Shown: positions 26,627 through 36,073 of the stretch, one piece after another | Position numbering within the stretch: position 1 is the stretch's first letter | Layout: every line of letters begins with the position of its first letter | From: Bacteroidia bacterium | GTDB taxonomy: Bacteria > Bacteroidota > Bacteroidia > B-17B0 > Aurantibacillaceae | DNA: 50,040 bases | Assembly (NCBI GenBank): GCA_026415195.1 | Contig: JAOAHO010000017.1 | Location: 1-50,040, forward strand | Direction of reading: 5' to 3' | Position numbers and translations under genes: made by a program | The notes under the pieces: generated by a model | The model's database searches: none | Told to the model about the DNA's origin: nothing | Seen by the model: the letters and a program-made list of their open reading frames with translations, nothing else

Positions 26627-28129
26627 ATGAGTAATAGGAAAATTCATACGGCACTGATTTCCGTCTATCACAAAGAGGGTTTGGAACCTATTGTGAGGCA
26701 ACTGCACGCACTTGACGTAACCCTTATTTCCACAGGGGGTACGGCTGATTTCATCAGGGGCTTGGGGGTACCCGTGACGGATGTTAGTGTCCTTACACAA
26801 TACCCAGAAATTTTCGGGGGGAGGGTAAAAACCCTTCATCCGGCCATTATGGGCGGAATTTTAAACCGCCGCAACCATGAATCGGATATCCGTGAAAAAA
26901 AATTACTTGGCATTCCCGACATTGATCTGGTGGTGGTTGACCTTTATCCTTTTGAAAAAACCCTTCAGGAAAATCCGGACGATGAAAATGCTTTAATCGA
27001 AAAAATTGATATCGGGGGCATTTCTCTGATTCGATCGGCAGCAAAGAATTTTAAGGACGTGGTGATCATTCCTTCGGTAAAAGAATATGGGTTGTTGAGC
27101 GATATCTTACAAAAAGGGAAAGGAATCACCGACGAGCAACTCAGGAAACGATTGGCTGCCAGGGCGTTCGAGGTAAGCTCCGCTTATGATGCCCTTATAC
27201 ATGATTGGATGTCGGGAAGAAATGAAGAATACCCCCTCAGGTATGGAGAAAACCCGCATCAGAAGGCCTCATTCAGGGGCCGCCTTGGTGACTTTTTTGA
27301 AAAACTTAACGGCAAGGAATTATCGTACAATAATTTATTGGATTTGGACGCCGCATGGTCACTCACTGAGGATCTCGGATACAACGAGGCCTCGTGCATC
27401 ATCATCAAACACAACAATCCTTGCGGGGTAGCACTCAGAAGTACGGCCGTGGAGGCCTGGGATGCAGCCCTTGCAGCCGACCCCGTTTCGGCTTTCGGAG
27501 GCATCATCGCCTTTAACAAAACGGTGGATAAAGAGTTGGCCGAAAAAATAAATTCCATATTTTTTGAAGTACTGATTTCCCCTTCATATACAGCGGAAGC
27601 CTTGGAAGTGCTGCGTACCAAAGCTAACCGCATTATTTTACAGAGAAAACATGCTGCTTTTTCAACTATCTTATACCGAAGCGTACTTAACGGCGTATTG
27701 ATTCAGGAGCGCGACCAAATTGTACCTACAGAAAATATGATGAAAACCGTTACCGAACGTGCTCCTGAAAAGAACGAAATCCGGGATATGATTTTTGCAC
27801 AAATCGTGGCCAAAAACACTAAGTCAAATACCATCGTATTAGCAAAGGATTATACGCTTTTAGGAATAGGAGCCGGACAAACTTCCCGGGTGGACGCCCT
27901 GCTTCAGGCGATTGAAAAAGCAAAAAAATTTAATTTTTCATTAAAAGGGGCGGTGATGGCCAGCGATGCTTTTTTTCCTTTTCCCGACTGTGTGGAAATT
28001 GCACACAAAGAGGGGATTACGGCAGTGATCCAACCCGGAGGATCCATTCGGGACAAGGAAAGCATTGACTTCTGTAACCGTAACGGCATGGCCATGGTAT
28101 TAACCGGAATACGTCATTTTAAACACTAA
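26627..28129 (+). CDS. purH: Bifunctional AICAR formyltransferase / IMP cyclohydrolase
   Basis: Catalyses the last two steps of de novo IMP synthesis. 500 residues. The N-terminal IMP cyclohydrolase domain shows ISTGGTADFIRGLGVPV, GGRVKTLHPAIMGGIL and DLVVVDLYPFEKTL. The C-terminal transformylase domain shows RYGENPHQKASF, KHNNPCGVA, DPVSAFGG, SDAFFPFPD and AHKEGITAVIQPGGSIRD. It sits 29 bp ahead of mreB, an order seen in other Bacteroidota, and may be co-transcribed with the elongation genes. Confidence 0.97.
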   Translation: MSNRKIHTALISVYHKEGLEPIVRQLHALDVTLISTGGTADFIRGLGVPVTDVSVLTQYPEIFGGRVKTLHPAIMGGILNRRNHESDIREKKLLGIPDIDLVVVDLYPFEKTLQENPDDENALIEKIDIGGISLIRSAAKNFKDVVIIPSVKEYGLLSDILQKGKGITDEQLRKRLAARAFEVSSAYDALIHDWMSGRNEEYPLRYGENPHQKASFRGRLGDFFEKLNGKELSYNNLLDLDAAWSLTEDLGYNEASCIIIKHNNPCGVALRSTAVEAWDAALAADPVSAFGGIIAFNKTVDKELAEKINSIFFEVLISPSYTAEALEVLRTKANRIILQRKHAAFSTILYRSVLNGVLIQERDQIVPTENMMKTVTERAPEKNEIRDMIFAQIVAKNTKSNTIVLAKDYTLLGIGAGQTSRVDALLQAIEKAKKFNFSLKGAVMASDAFFPFPDCVEIAHKEGITAVIQPGGSIRDKESIDFCNRNGMAMVLTGIRHFKH

Positions 28130-28158
28130 TGAATAACCTAAAGAACATATAATCGGAT

Positions 28159-29184
28159 ATGGCAGGATTGTTTGATATGTTTTCGGTGGATATTGCCATC
28201 GACCTTGGTACGGCAAATACCATCATCATCTGCAACGACAAAGTGGTGGTGGACGAGCCCAGCATCGTGGCGATTGACCGAGCCACCAACAAAGTGATAG
28301 CCGTGGGCAGGCAGGCCCAGATGATGCACGGTAAAACACATGAAAACATTAAAACCATCCGCCCGCTGAAAGACGGGGTAATAGCCGATTTCCAGGCCGC
28401 CGAGGAAATGATCAAGCAGATGATCAAAATGATCAACCTGGGCAATCGGTTTTTCAAACCCTCCATCCGAATGGTAATCTGCATACCCAGCGGTATCACG
28501 GAAGTGGAAAAACGTGCCGTGCGCGACAGCGCCGAACATGCGGGAGCAAAGGAAGTGTATATGATCCACGAACCCATGGCAGCTGCCATTGGTATGGGCA
28601 TAGATGTGGAAGAACCGGAAGGAAATATGATTATTGATATCGGCGGGGGAACTTCGGAAATTGCCGTTATTGCCCTGGGTGGCATTGTATGCGACAAATC
28701 CATCCGCATCGCAGGAGATGATTTTAACTCTAACATAGAAGAATTCATGCGGCGCCAGCATAACATTTTAATTGGCGAGCGTACGGCAGAACGCATAAAA
28801 ATTGAAGTAGGGGCAGCCATGTCGGAAATTGAAAACCCTCCGGAAGATTTTCCAGTTCAAGGACGCGATCTGATGAGCGGCATACCCAAAGAAGTTACGG
28901 TGAACCATGTGGAAATTGCCCATTGCCTGGACAAGTCCATTTCCAAAATTGAAGAAGCCATCCTGAATGCACTTGAAATGACCCCGCCAGAACTGGCTGC
29001 CGACATCTACAAAAAAGGAATTTATATGGCCGGGGGCGGTTCACTTCTGCGTGGTCTGGACAAACGCATTTCCATGAAAACCAAACTGAAAGTTCATGTG
29101 TGTGAAGATCCCCTCCGGGCCGTAGCCCGCGGCACGGGAATTGCACTGAAAAATATTCATAAGTTTACGTTCCTGGAACGTTAA
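28159..29184 (+). CDS. mreB: Rod-shape actin homologue MreB
   Basis: Actin-like ATPase that forms membrane filaments and guides lateral wall synthesis. 341 residues. Phosphate-binding loops: IDLGTANTIIICNDKVVVDEPSI at the N-terminus and DIGGGTSEIAVIALGG in the middle; also IHEPMAAAIGMGIDV and the late YMAGGGSLLRGLD. It heads the mreB-mreC-mreD-mrdA-rodA series, whose products act together in the elongasome. Confidence 0.97.
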   Translation: MAGLFDMFSVDIAIDLGTANTIIICNDKVVVDEPSIVAIDRATNKVIAVGRQAQMMHGKTHENIKTIRPLKDGVIADFQAAEEMIKQMIKMINLGNRFFKPSIRMVICIPSGITEVEKRAVRDSAEHAGAKEVYMIHEPMAAAIGMGIDVEEPEGNMIIDIGGGTSEIAVIALGGIVCDKSIRIAGDDFNSNIEEFMRRQHNILIGERTAERIKIEVGAAMSEIENPPEDFPVQGRDLMSGIPKEVTVNHVEIAHCLDKSISKIEEAILNALEMTPPELAADIYKKGIYMAGGGSLLRGLDKRISMKTKLKVHVCEDPLRAVARGTGIALKNIHKFTFLER

Positions 29185-29193
29185 TCGGAAAGC

Positions 29194-30027
29194 GTGAGAA
29201 ATCTCATTCGCTTTATAATTAAAAACAATTTTTATTTTTTGTTTTTATTGCTGCAAACGCTAAGCTTGTATTTACTCTATTTAAGCCACACCTATCAGGG
29301 CAGTATTTTATGGAATACCTCCAAAGATTGGGCAGGAAAAATTTTCGCCTTGAGGGAAAAAGGATTGCGCTACCTGATGCTTGATGACATTAATCGAATG
29401 CTGATGCAATCATATCTGCAAAAACTCAGGTGCAATTCAAAACCACCCGAATTTCCGGGTACAATTAAATCTTCTTCGAACGCCTTACAATATTATGAAT
29501 TCCTGACGGCCGAAGTGGTGGACGTTACCAAGCACTATCAGAACAATTATCTCACCATCACCGGAGGCTCAAAGCACGGTGTAGTCAGGGATATGGGAGT
29601 GTTTTCCCCATCCGGAATTGTCGGTATAGTGCAGGATGTTTCGGAAAACTTTTCTCTGGTAATGTCGGTATTGCATTTAAAATTCAAGGTGAATTGTGAA
29701 ATAAAAAAAAACGGAATTTACGGCATGTTGCAATGGAACGGCTCCAGTCCATATTATGCCGAATTGACCGATTTGCCTAATCATACCAAAGCCATTCGTG
29801 GAGATACGATCGTAACGGGTAAGCTTTCGGGTATGTTTCCGGCCGGCATACCTGTTGGGGTGGTGGAGTACGTGGAGAGAAAACAAAATGAACCCTTTCT
29901 TACTGCCCACATCCGGCTTACCACGGAGTGGGGAAAATTGCATCAGGTGTTTGTAGTGAAGAACAAATACCTTCTTGAGGCTGACAGCTTGAAAATCAAA
30001 AGCATAAATGCTTTCGACAAACCATGA
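29194..30027 (+). CDS. mreC: Rod shape-determining protein MreC
   Basis: Bitopic inner-membrane protein with a periplasmic body that links MreB to PBP2. The start is GTG 29194, 9 bp after mreB. Residues 12-30 form the membrane helix (FYFLFLLLQTLSLYLLYLS). A coiled-coil segment follows, then two beta domains with TITGGSKHGVVRDMGVFSPSGIVGIVQDV and DTIVTGKLSGMFPAGIPVGVV, which are MreC hallmarks. 277 residues, typical. ATGA overlap with mreD. Confidence 0.93.
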   Translation: MRNLIRFIIKNNFYFLFLLLQTLSLYLLYLSHTYQGSILWNTSKDWAGKIFALREKGLRYLMLDDINRMLMQSYLQKLRCNSKPPEFPGTIKSSSNALQYYEFLTAEVVDVTKHYQNNYLTITGGSKHGVVRDMGVFSPSGIVGIVQDVSENFSLVMSVLHLKFKVNCEIKKNGIYGMLQWNGSSPYYAELTDLPNHTKAIRGDTIVTGKLSGMFPAGIPVGVVEYVERKQNEPFLTAHIRLTTEWGKLHQVFVVKNKYLLEADSLKIKSINAFDKP

Positions 30028-30536
30028 ATAAAACCATCCCTTATATAAAAGTGTTTGCGATAGTGTTTTTAATTCAAATTTTTGTACTGAGAAATTTGGA
30101 TTTGGGGGGATGGTTCATTCCTTATATTTATCCGTATTCCTTAATTATACTTCACCCGGCAATAAACCGAAACCTGGGGTTAATCATTGGTTTTATTTAC
30201 GGATTGTTGATAGATGTATTTTACAATACATCGGCCTTGCATGCATTTGCTTCGACTGCTTCCATGTTTTTCCGCCCGTTTTATTTAAAATATTTTTCTC
30301 CACGTGACGGTTTTGATGAGTTTAGTAAGATAAATGAGGGTTTTTTAGGCACGAATAACTATTGGTATTATACCCTTATCATGATGTTTTCACATCATTT
30401 TTTGTTGTTTGGTTTGGAGGCCTTTCGTTGGGATTATGTATTGACGGGAATGCTTCGTTCCATAACATCCTTGTTGTGCGGGGTTTTATTTTTGTACATA
30501 TTTAAAAAATTAATTTTTAACCGCATCGAGCCATGA
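30024..30536 (+). CDS. mreD: Rod shape-determining protein MreD
   Basis: 170-residue multispanning membrane protein, about five hydrophobic segments, with the MreD-like LIIGFIYGLLIDVFYNTSALHAFAS in the middle. MreD is poorly conserved in sequence, so the call rests on topology, this short motif and its place between mreC and mrdA, with 4-bp overlaps on both sides. Confidence 0.88.
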   Translation: MNKTIPYIKVFAIVFLIQIFVLRNLDLGGWFIPYIYPYSLIILHPAINRNLGLIIGFIYGLLIDVFYNTSALHAFASTASMFFRPFYLKYFSPRDGFDEFSKINEGFLGTNNYWYYTLIMMFSHHFLLFGLEAFRWDYVLTGMLRSITSLLCGVLFLYIFKKLIFNRIEP

Positions 30537-32386
30537 GCCAGCAAGGTTCTTATTATGCCGGGCGCAAGTGGCATTTTGTGATCGTTTTTTTGCTGGCTGG
30601 ATTGATTTTGATATTGCGGTTGTTTTACTTACAGGTTCTGGATGACCGTTATCGGTATATGGCTTATAACAATGCTTTGCGCAAGATTACCGAGTATCCG
30701 CTTCGCGGCTACATTTATGATAGGAACAACAAACTGCTTGTGTATAATGAACCATCGTTTGATTTGATGGTAATTCCGATTGAAGTTAAAAACTGCGACA
30801 CACTTGCACTTTGCAATATATTACAAATCGACAAACAAGAGTTTTTAAGAAGGATTAAAAAAGCTTCACAACATCCCAATTCGCCCAGAAAGGAAAGCAT
30901 TTTTGAAAAGCAACTGACGCCCGAATTGTATGTTGCTCTTCAGGAAAGGATGCATCGTTTTAATGGTTTTTTTGTTCAAAAACGTTCGGTGCGTAAATAT
31001 CCCAGGCCTATTGCGGCACATTTGCTGGGATATGTGGGCGAAGTGAGCAAACAAAAAGCAGCTTCTGATCCATATTATCGTGAGGGCGATTACATTGGCG
31101 TAAGTGGAATTGAAAAAAGTTATGAAGAGGTTCTGAGGGGAGTGAAAGGGGTACAGATTGCCATCACTGATGTGCATAATCGCATGGTGGGGCGTTATAT
31201 GAACGGATTATATGATACTTTAGCCATCCCAGGCAAGCCCTTATATTGTACCATAGATGCTGACTTACAGGAATATGGCGAAAAGTTGATGAAAAACAAA
31301 CGCGGTGCCATTGTGGCCATCGAACCTTCCACCGGAGAAATATTATGTTTGGTCAGCAGTCCCACGTATGATCCGAATTTATTGGTGGGCGGGCGCACGC
31401 GGGCAAAAAATTTCGCCATGCTCTATGCCGACAGCATAAACCGACCTCTCTTTAACCGAGCTTTGCAAGCCATGTATCCTCCAGGTTCGGTGTTTAAGCT
31501 TATCGATGCATTAATTGGGCAACACGAAAAAGTTTTGTTCCGCCACACTACTTATCCATGTGCCATGGGATATCCCCCCATGGGAGGCAAACCCAAATGT
31601 CACAGGCATCCGAAAGTGGATTTGCCCGGTTCCATTGCCCATTCCTGTAATTCCTATTATTCATATGTTTTTCGTTCAATTGTTGATCAAAAAAAATTTA
31701 AAACGTTCAAAGAGGGATACAACTATTGGAGAAACATGGTTATGAGCTTTGGCCCCGGCAGGAGCCTGGGCACCGATCTTCCTTATGATAAACCGGGGAA
31801 TGTGCCCAGCGAGAAATATTACGACCGCGTGTTCGGAAAAAACGGCTGGAGGAGCAATACGATTGTTTCACTGGGAATTGGGCAGGCAGAACTCACGCTT
31901 GTTCCGTTGCAAATGGCCAATGTGGTAGCCATTATTGCCAATAAAGGATATTACTATATTCCCCATTGTATCAGGGGAATTGGGAACGAAAAACAAATTC
32001 CAGATTCAGCTTTTTTAAAGAAAAATTATGTGGCTGTAACAGACACACAGTATTATAACCTTGTTATTGAAGGCATGCAAAAATGCCTTGAGTCGGGCAC
32101 GGCGTATACTTCAAGGCTTAAAGACATTACTGTTTGCGGAAAAACCGGAACGGCACAGAATCCTCATGGAAAAGACCATGCCGTTTTTATGGCTTTTGCA
32201 CCCAAGGAAAATCCCAAAATAGCCATTGCCTGTTTGGTGGAAAATGCCGGCTTCGGCGGAGTCTGGAGCGCTCCCATCGTTACGTTAATGATTGAAAAAT
32301 ATCTGAAAGGCAAAACCGACAGGCCTGAAGTGGAGAAAAGAATTCTGGAAGCCAATCTGTTGGATAATCAAAAAATTACTCCATGA
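30533..32386 (+). CDS. mrdA: Penicillin-binding protein 2 (elongation transpeptidase)
   Basis: Class B PBP that cross-links peptidoglycan during elongation, together with RodA. 617 residues: a short cytoplasmic tail, one membrane helix (FVIVFLLAGLILILRLFYLQ), a pedestal domain starting LRGYIYDRNNKLLVYNEPSFD, then the transpeptidase domain. Active-site motifs: SVFK with Ser319 and Lys322, SCN at 371-373, and KTG at 537-539. The first ATG overlaps the mreD stop. A cysteine-containing stretch (TYPCAMGYPPMGGKPKCHRH) occupies the zinc-site region known from some PBP2 proteins. Confidence 0.96.
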   Translation: MSQQGSYYAGRKWHFVIVFLLAGLILILRLFYLQVLDDRYRYMAYNNALRKITEYPLRGYIYDRNNKLLVYNEPSFDLMVIPIEVKNCDTLALCNILQIDKQEFLRRIKKASQHPNSPRKESIFEKQLTPELYVALQERMHRFNGFFVQKRSVRKYPRPIAAHLLGYVGEVSKQKAASDPYYREGDYIGVSGIEKSYEEVLRGVKGVQIAITDVHNRMVGRYMNGLYDTLAIPGKPLYCTIDADLQEYGEKLMKNKRGAIVAIEPSTGEILCLVSSPTYDPNLLVGGRTRAKNFAMLYADSINRPLFNRALQAMYPPGSVFKLIDALIGQHEKVLFRHTTYPCAMGYPPMGGKPKCHRHPKVDLPGSIAHSCNSYYSYVFRSIVDQKKFKTFKEGYNYWRNMVMSFGPGRSLGTDLPYDKPGNVPSEKYYDRVFGKNGWRSNTIVSLGIGQAELTLVPLQMANVVAIIANKGYYYIPHCIRGIGNEKQIPDSAFLKKNYVAVTDTQYYNLVIEGMQKCLESGTAYTSRLKDITVCGKTGTAQNPHGKDHAVFMAFAPKENPKIAIACLVENAGFGGVWSAPIVTLMIEKYLKGKTDRPEVEKRILEANLLDNQKITP

Positions 32387-33699
32387 ATACCGGCCGCTTT
32401 CAAAGAAATACCTGGCAAAATTCCGATAAGGTAACCATTTACCTGTATGTAGCGCTCGTTATTTTAGGATGGTTAAACGTTTATGCCGCGGTTTATAATG
32501 AAAACCACCCGTGGATTTTTGATATTAGCCAAAAATACGGTAAGCAGTTCCTTTGGATAGCCGGGGCCGGCATCATCGCATTTTCCATTATGCTGATGGA
32601 CACCGTGATTTTTACATCTTTTTCCTATGCGATTTTTGTTGGGATGTTGTTATTGAACGTGGCGGTAATTTTTTTGGGGAAAGACATTAAAGGTTCTCAC
32701 TCCTGGTTTAGGGTAGGAGGCATGGGTATACAACCATCTGAGTTCATGAAGTTTGCCATATTGTTAGCCATCAGTAAATACCTGAGCGAAAATCCAATAC
32801 CCATATATACTCCCGCCAATAAAGGCCGGTTGAAATCTTTTTGGTTAAAATGGAAATCCCTGATAGTATGCACCTTATTTGTGATAGTTCCCTTTGTGGT
32901 GGTTAAAATTTTTCAGAATGAAACCGGAGTTGCCCTGACTTATTTTTCCATAATGTTGTTGTTATACAGGGAAGGGGCGCCCTCGTGGACTATCGTGGCG
33001 GGTTTTGTGTTGGTGATAGTTTTCTTCTTGTCCATCATGATGGGTTCTAAACTTTGGCTGTTAGCCGTAATGGCGGTTCCTGCCCTGATTTTCTTCCTGA
33101 TATTTCCGGCCAAAATGTCGGTCAGGATTTTTTATTCTATGTTGATTTGGCTGGCATTATCGGGAACAAGTTTATTGATACAGAAAATTTACGACAAACT
33201 GGAACCACACCAAAAAAATCGCATAGAGGTATTGCTGGGAAGAAGCAAAGATGTCAAAGGTGTGGGATATAACGTTAATCAATCCAAAATTGCTATTGGT
33301 TCGGGGGGCTTTTGGGGTAAGGGATATCTGAAAGGCACACAAACCAAATACGACTTCGTTCCGGAACAGGAAACCGATTTTATTTTTTGCACGGTGGGAG
33401 AGGAGTGGGGCTTTGCGGGTTCTTCACTGGTGGTGGCCATGTATATTTTCCTCATCATCCGATTGATTTTTTTAGCCGAACGCCAGCGATCTTCTTTTTC
33501 CAGGATTTACGGATACGGCGTGGCGTGCATTTTTTTCATACATGTACTTGTGAATATCGGTATGGCTTTGGGAATAATGCCCGTTATAGGCATTCCGTTG
33601 CCCTTTTTCAGCTACGGAGGTTCTTCCCTTTGGGGGTTTACGGTATTGTTGTTTATTTTTATCCGTTTGGATGCTGAGCGGTTGTTTATCCTAAGGTAG
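32383..33699 (+). CDS. rodA: Peptidoglycan glycosyltransferase RodA
   Basis: SEDS-family membrane enzyme that polymerises glycan strands as partner of PBP2. 438 residues with about ten membrane segments. Family marks: GSHSWFRVGGMGIQPSEFMKF (split over the signature), FQNETGVALTYF, the extracellular-loop VKGVGYNVNQSKIAIGSGGFWGKGYLKGTQTKYDFVPEQETDFIF region with its conserved acidic residues, and GIPLPFFSYGGSSLW at the end. ATGA overlap with mrdA. Last gene of the elongasome run. Confidence 0.96.
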   Translation: MNTGRFQRNTWQNSDKVTIYLYVALVILGWLNVYAAVYNENHPWIFDISQKYGKQFLWIAGAGIIAFSIMLMDTVIFTSFSYAIFVGMLLLNVAVIFLGKDIKGSHSWFRVGGMGIQPSEFMKFAILLAISKYLSENPIPIYTPANKGRLKSFWLKWKSLIVCTLFVIVPFVVVKIFQNETGVALTYFSIMLLLYREGAPSWTIVAGFVLVIVFFLSIMMGSKLWLLAVMAVPALIFFLIFPAKMSVRIFYSMLIWLALSGTSLLIQKIYDKLEPHQKNRIEVLLGRSKDVKGVGYNVNQSKIAIGSGGFWGKGYLKGTQTKYDFVPEQETDFIFCTVGEEWGFAGSSLVVAMYIFLIIRLIFLAERQRSSFSRIYGYGVACIFFIHVLVNIGMALGIMPVIGIPLPFFSYGGSSLWGFTVLLFIFIRLDAERLFILR

Positions 33700-33716
33700 T
33701 GAAGAATTACTCTTCA
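33700..33716. terminator. Possible weak bidirectional hairpin between rodA and DUF4956 gene
   Basis: TGAAGA and TCTTCA form a perfect 6-bp stem with a 5-base loop. It sits just after the rodA stop and over the stop of the convergent gene. It is AT-rich and lacks a clear T-run, so its strength as a terminator is doubtful. Confidence 0.3.
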
Positions 33717-34378
33717 TAAAATACTCTGATATAGGCAGCATCCCTGAGATAATCTATTCGTTCAATTTCAAATTTGGTGATGGTATAACCCGTTCTGTTT
33801 TTCATGTCTTCCACAAAAAGATGTTTGTTCTCTGGTTTTAAATACTCGGGCTTGTCGTAAATGATTAATTTGGAGGTTTCTGATTTCCAAAGCTTGGGCG
33901 ACTCCATGAAAAAAACAACGGCAAGGATGATAAAATTATACAGTGAAATTTCTTCCCAGCTTCCTTTGGAAATAGCGGAAAGTAGGCCGATGGCAATGAC
34001 CAGAAACAGGTAGGTCAGGTTGCGTATGGAAATATCCTCGGAACGGTAGCGCATGATTCCGAAAATGGCAAAAAGCCCGAAGGCAGCCCCAAGGGACAAG
34101 TCAACCTTGTTCAGTAAATAAGTAATCAAAAAAATGACTACGTTGAACACCACAAAAGGAAGAAAAAATGCCTTGTTCCGATACTTGATATAATAAATTC
34201 CCCTGATAAGAACGGTAAGCGATACCAGATCTATAAACAAGCGAATAAAAAATTTTATGGTGATTTTGTTAAACCACCCGGATGAATTTTTATTAATTGC
34301 ATCGGCTGTTTCTATGGTATTGCCGCTGATTTCAACAAGTGAATCATTTAATGCCTGTAAAAGAATAAGGACAGTCAT
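33707..34378 (-). CDS. DUF4956 membrane protein
   Basis: 223 residues with about four membrane helices in residues 40-160 (for example LFIDLVSLTVLIRGIYYI, AFFLPFVVFNVVIFLITYLL, LTYLFLVIAIGLLSAIS), then a soluble C-terminal domain of about 70 residues. The loop AAFGLFAIFGIMRYRSEDISIRNLTYLF matches DUF4956. The family often lies next to VTC-domain genes, as here, which suggests that it handles or senses the polymer or its precursor. Function unknown. ATGA overlap with the VTC gene upstream. Confidence 0.83.
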   Translation of the reverse strand: MTVLILLQALNDSLVEISGNTIETADAINKNSSGWFNKITIKFFIRLFIDLVSLTVLIRGIYYIKYRNKAFFLPFVVFNVVIFLITYLLNKVDLSLGAAFGLFAIFGIMRYRSEDISIRNLTYLFLVIAIGLLSAISKGSWEEISLYNFIILAVVFFMESPKLWKSETSKLIIYDKPEYLKPENKHLFVEDMKNRTGYTITKFEIERIDYLRDAAYIRVFYEE

Positions 34379-35139
34379 GATTTTTCGATTTTATGAATAA
34401 GACGTATTTTTTCTTTAAAATTATTTTGTTTTAAGTTTTTATGCAAAAGCGCCATTCCGATACAGTATTTGCTGAGCCCCCCTTCTTTGATTCGAAACTC
34501 GTTCAGGTATGACATAAAAGGAGTTTTTTCTGAAAATGCACTCTTTTTCACTTCGGCAATCACAACATTATTCAAAATGATTTTCTTTTCTTCATAAATA
34601 AAGGAGAGGCAGGTATCAACTGTAACCCTTTCATTCATGTTGGAATGAGCCAACGTAGCACGAAAATACCCGATGCGCACCTGTGGTTCCAAATCCGAGC
34701 ATTTATAAGGGGTTCGGCTTTCAATAAAAGCCGCGGGTTGTCCTGTCAGTAAGGGTTGAGCATTAACATTACTTTCTATTCTTTTTTTTGAAGTTTGGTT
34801 CTTGTTGTTTTTAAATTTGATTTCCAGAAAACTTCGAATCTTTCCGCTGGAATAGGTTCGAATGCGTATTTTGTAACGGTTTGATTTCCACCGTTGATGG
34901 TCATGATACATGCTTAGTTCGCGGGTGTCGAAGTAAAGCGAGTTGTAGGCATGATTGCGGATTCCTGCAATTTCAAGAATCCGATAGTTTTCTTTACATT
35001 TTTCAAGGAGTTCAGGGAGAAAACTAATGTCAAACACATATTTTTGGTCTACCCTGTCCATGAAGCTGATTTTTTCTGCCTCTTCCAGGGAATAGGGATT
35101 AAAACCTTTTAATATTTCTTCCAATTGATTGGGCTTCAT
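34375..35139 (-). CDS. VTC-domain protein, polyphosphate polymerase-like
   Basis: 254 residues with the VTC/triphosphate-tunnel fold. Visible basic and acidic tunnel residues: MDRVDQKYVFDISFL, YNSLYFDTRELSMY, YKIRIRTYSSGKIRSFLEIKFK, QVRIGYFRATL, RVTVDTCLSFIYE, VVIAEVKKSAF and GLSKYCIGM. In yeast the VTC4 domain makes polyphosphate from ATP; bacterial members are mostly untested, and some may bind phosphate polymers without making them. It has no membrane segment, so it would act at the inner face with DUF4956. It overlaps genes on both sides by 4 bp. Confidence 0.85.
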   Translation of the reverse strand: MKPNQLEEILKGFNPYSLEEAEKISFMDRVDQKYVFDISFLPELLEKCKENYRILEIAGIRNHAYNSLYFDTRELSMYHDHQRWKSNRYKIRIRTYSSGKIRSFLEIKFKNNKNQTSKKRIESNVNAQPLLTGQPAAFIESRTPYKCSDLEPQVRIGYFRATLAHSNMNERVTVDTCLSFIYEEKKIILNNVVIAEVKKSAFSEKTPFMSYLNEFRIKEGGLSKYCIGMALLHKNLKQNNFKEKIRLIHKIEKS

Positions 35140-35636
35140 GGCTTTTCGTCCGAATTTTTTGTAAAATACTGGTATGTACGGGTTTCGATTAATTTTCCGT
35201 TTTTGTCGTAGGTTTTCTTTTCTGTTCTCAAACCTTTGGAATTATAACTGAAGGTTTCTTTTTCAATCACATTCCCGTCACCATCGAAGGTGGTTTCCGA
35301 GATTTTTTCATCAAAAGCACTGTAAGCATAAATTTTTTTAAAAACCAATTTGTTGTTTTCAAATTCGGCTTCTTCCAGCAGATTATTATTTTTGTCGTAT
35401 TTGTATGTTTTTTTCTTACGAATACTGCCGTCTTTGTTGAATTTAATGTTTTCCAATTCATTTCCCCGGGCATCATAGGTCGTTTGTTCGGCTTTATAAG
35501 AGGCCTCGCCTTCTTTAGCCATTTCAATAATTTGCCGTACGTTGTTTTTACGAATGTCTTTTTTGCTTTGTCCAAAAGAAACAAAAGACAAAAGCAGAGT
35601 AATGAAAAAAATGTTGATATGGGGTGTTTTATGCAT
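35136..35636 (-). CDS. Secreted YD/RHS-like beta-repeat protein
   Basis: 166 residues with a cleavable-looking signal peptide (INIFFITLLLSFVSFGQ). The rest is made of about five short repeats of the form YD-x-x-G-x-L-x-E-x-x-x-Y/F (TTYDARGNELENIKFN, YKYDKNNNLLEEAEF, TTFDGDGNVIEKETF, KTYDKNGKLIETRTY), like YD or RHS beta-hairpin repeats. No known enzymatic motif. It is the third gene of the minus-strand set between a lipoprotein and the VTC protein, with an ATGA overlap to the latter. Probably periplasmic or surface exposed; role unknown. Confidence 0.75.
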   Translation of the reverse strand: MHKTPHINIFFITLLLSFVSFGQSKKDIRKNNVRQIIEMAKEGEASYKAEQTTYDARGNELENIKFNKDGSIRKKKTYKYDKNNNLLEEAEFENNKLVFKKIYAYSAFDEKISETTFDGDGNVIEKETFSYNSKGLRTEKKTYDKNGKLIETRTYQYFTKNSDEKP

Positions 35637-35647
35637 AATAATTGGTC

Positions 35648-36073
35648 TTAATCATCAGCCATAAACATTTCTCCAAGATGGATGCTTTGATTATTCTTGG
35701 TAATTTCTACTTCTCTTATCACGGGTATTTTAGGAGCCTTCGGATTTGACGGAGGCCCTATATAAGCAATGGTGTCCGTAGAATAAAAATAAATTTTATA
35801 TTTCCCTTTACGTAGGTATTTGAATTCGAAATCTCCTTCATAATCGGTGCGGATGCGGTCGCCGTAACTGTGATCGTTACCATAAATGATATAAACTTCA
35901 ACATCGGCAGCGGGATATTTTTTGGAGAAGGTGTTCGTAGAGGCATCATATTTCAATAAGGTGATGTTTCCTTTGATGGAGGAATTGCCTCCTGGTCCCG
36001 GTTTTTTTTTGCACCACGTATGAAGATTTAATATCATTAATACAACGATTATCCAAACTATTTTGATGCCCAC
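35648..36073 (-). CDS. Small probable lipoprotein with a beta-sandwich (SpaA/CNA-B-like) domain
   Basis: 141 residues. Hydrophobic N-terminus (VWIIVVLMILNLHTWC) with Cys21 as possible lipid site, although the lipobox is poor, then a PGPGG linker. The body, SSIKGNITLLKY ... ADVEVYIIYG ... RTDYEGDFEFKYLRKGKYKIYFYS, has the pattern of carboxypeptidase-regulatory or Cna-B-like domains that decorate surface proteins. It overlaps the T9SS gene by 16 bp and precedes the YD-repeat gene by 11 bp. Function unknown. Confidence 0.7.
   Translation of the reverse strand: MGIKIVWIIVVLMILNLHTWCKKKPGPGGNSSIKGNITLLKYDASTNTFSKKYPAADVEVYIIYGNDHSYGDRIRTDYEGDFEFKYLRKGKYKIYFYSTDTIAYIGPPSNPKAPKIPVIREVEITKNNQSIHLGEMFMADD

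Noticed and set aside
28119-28820. Long minus-strand open frames opposite mreB (233 and 207 residues)
   Set aside because: They run antisense to a highly conserved gene and give low-complexity or His-rich translations without family motifs.
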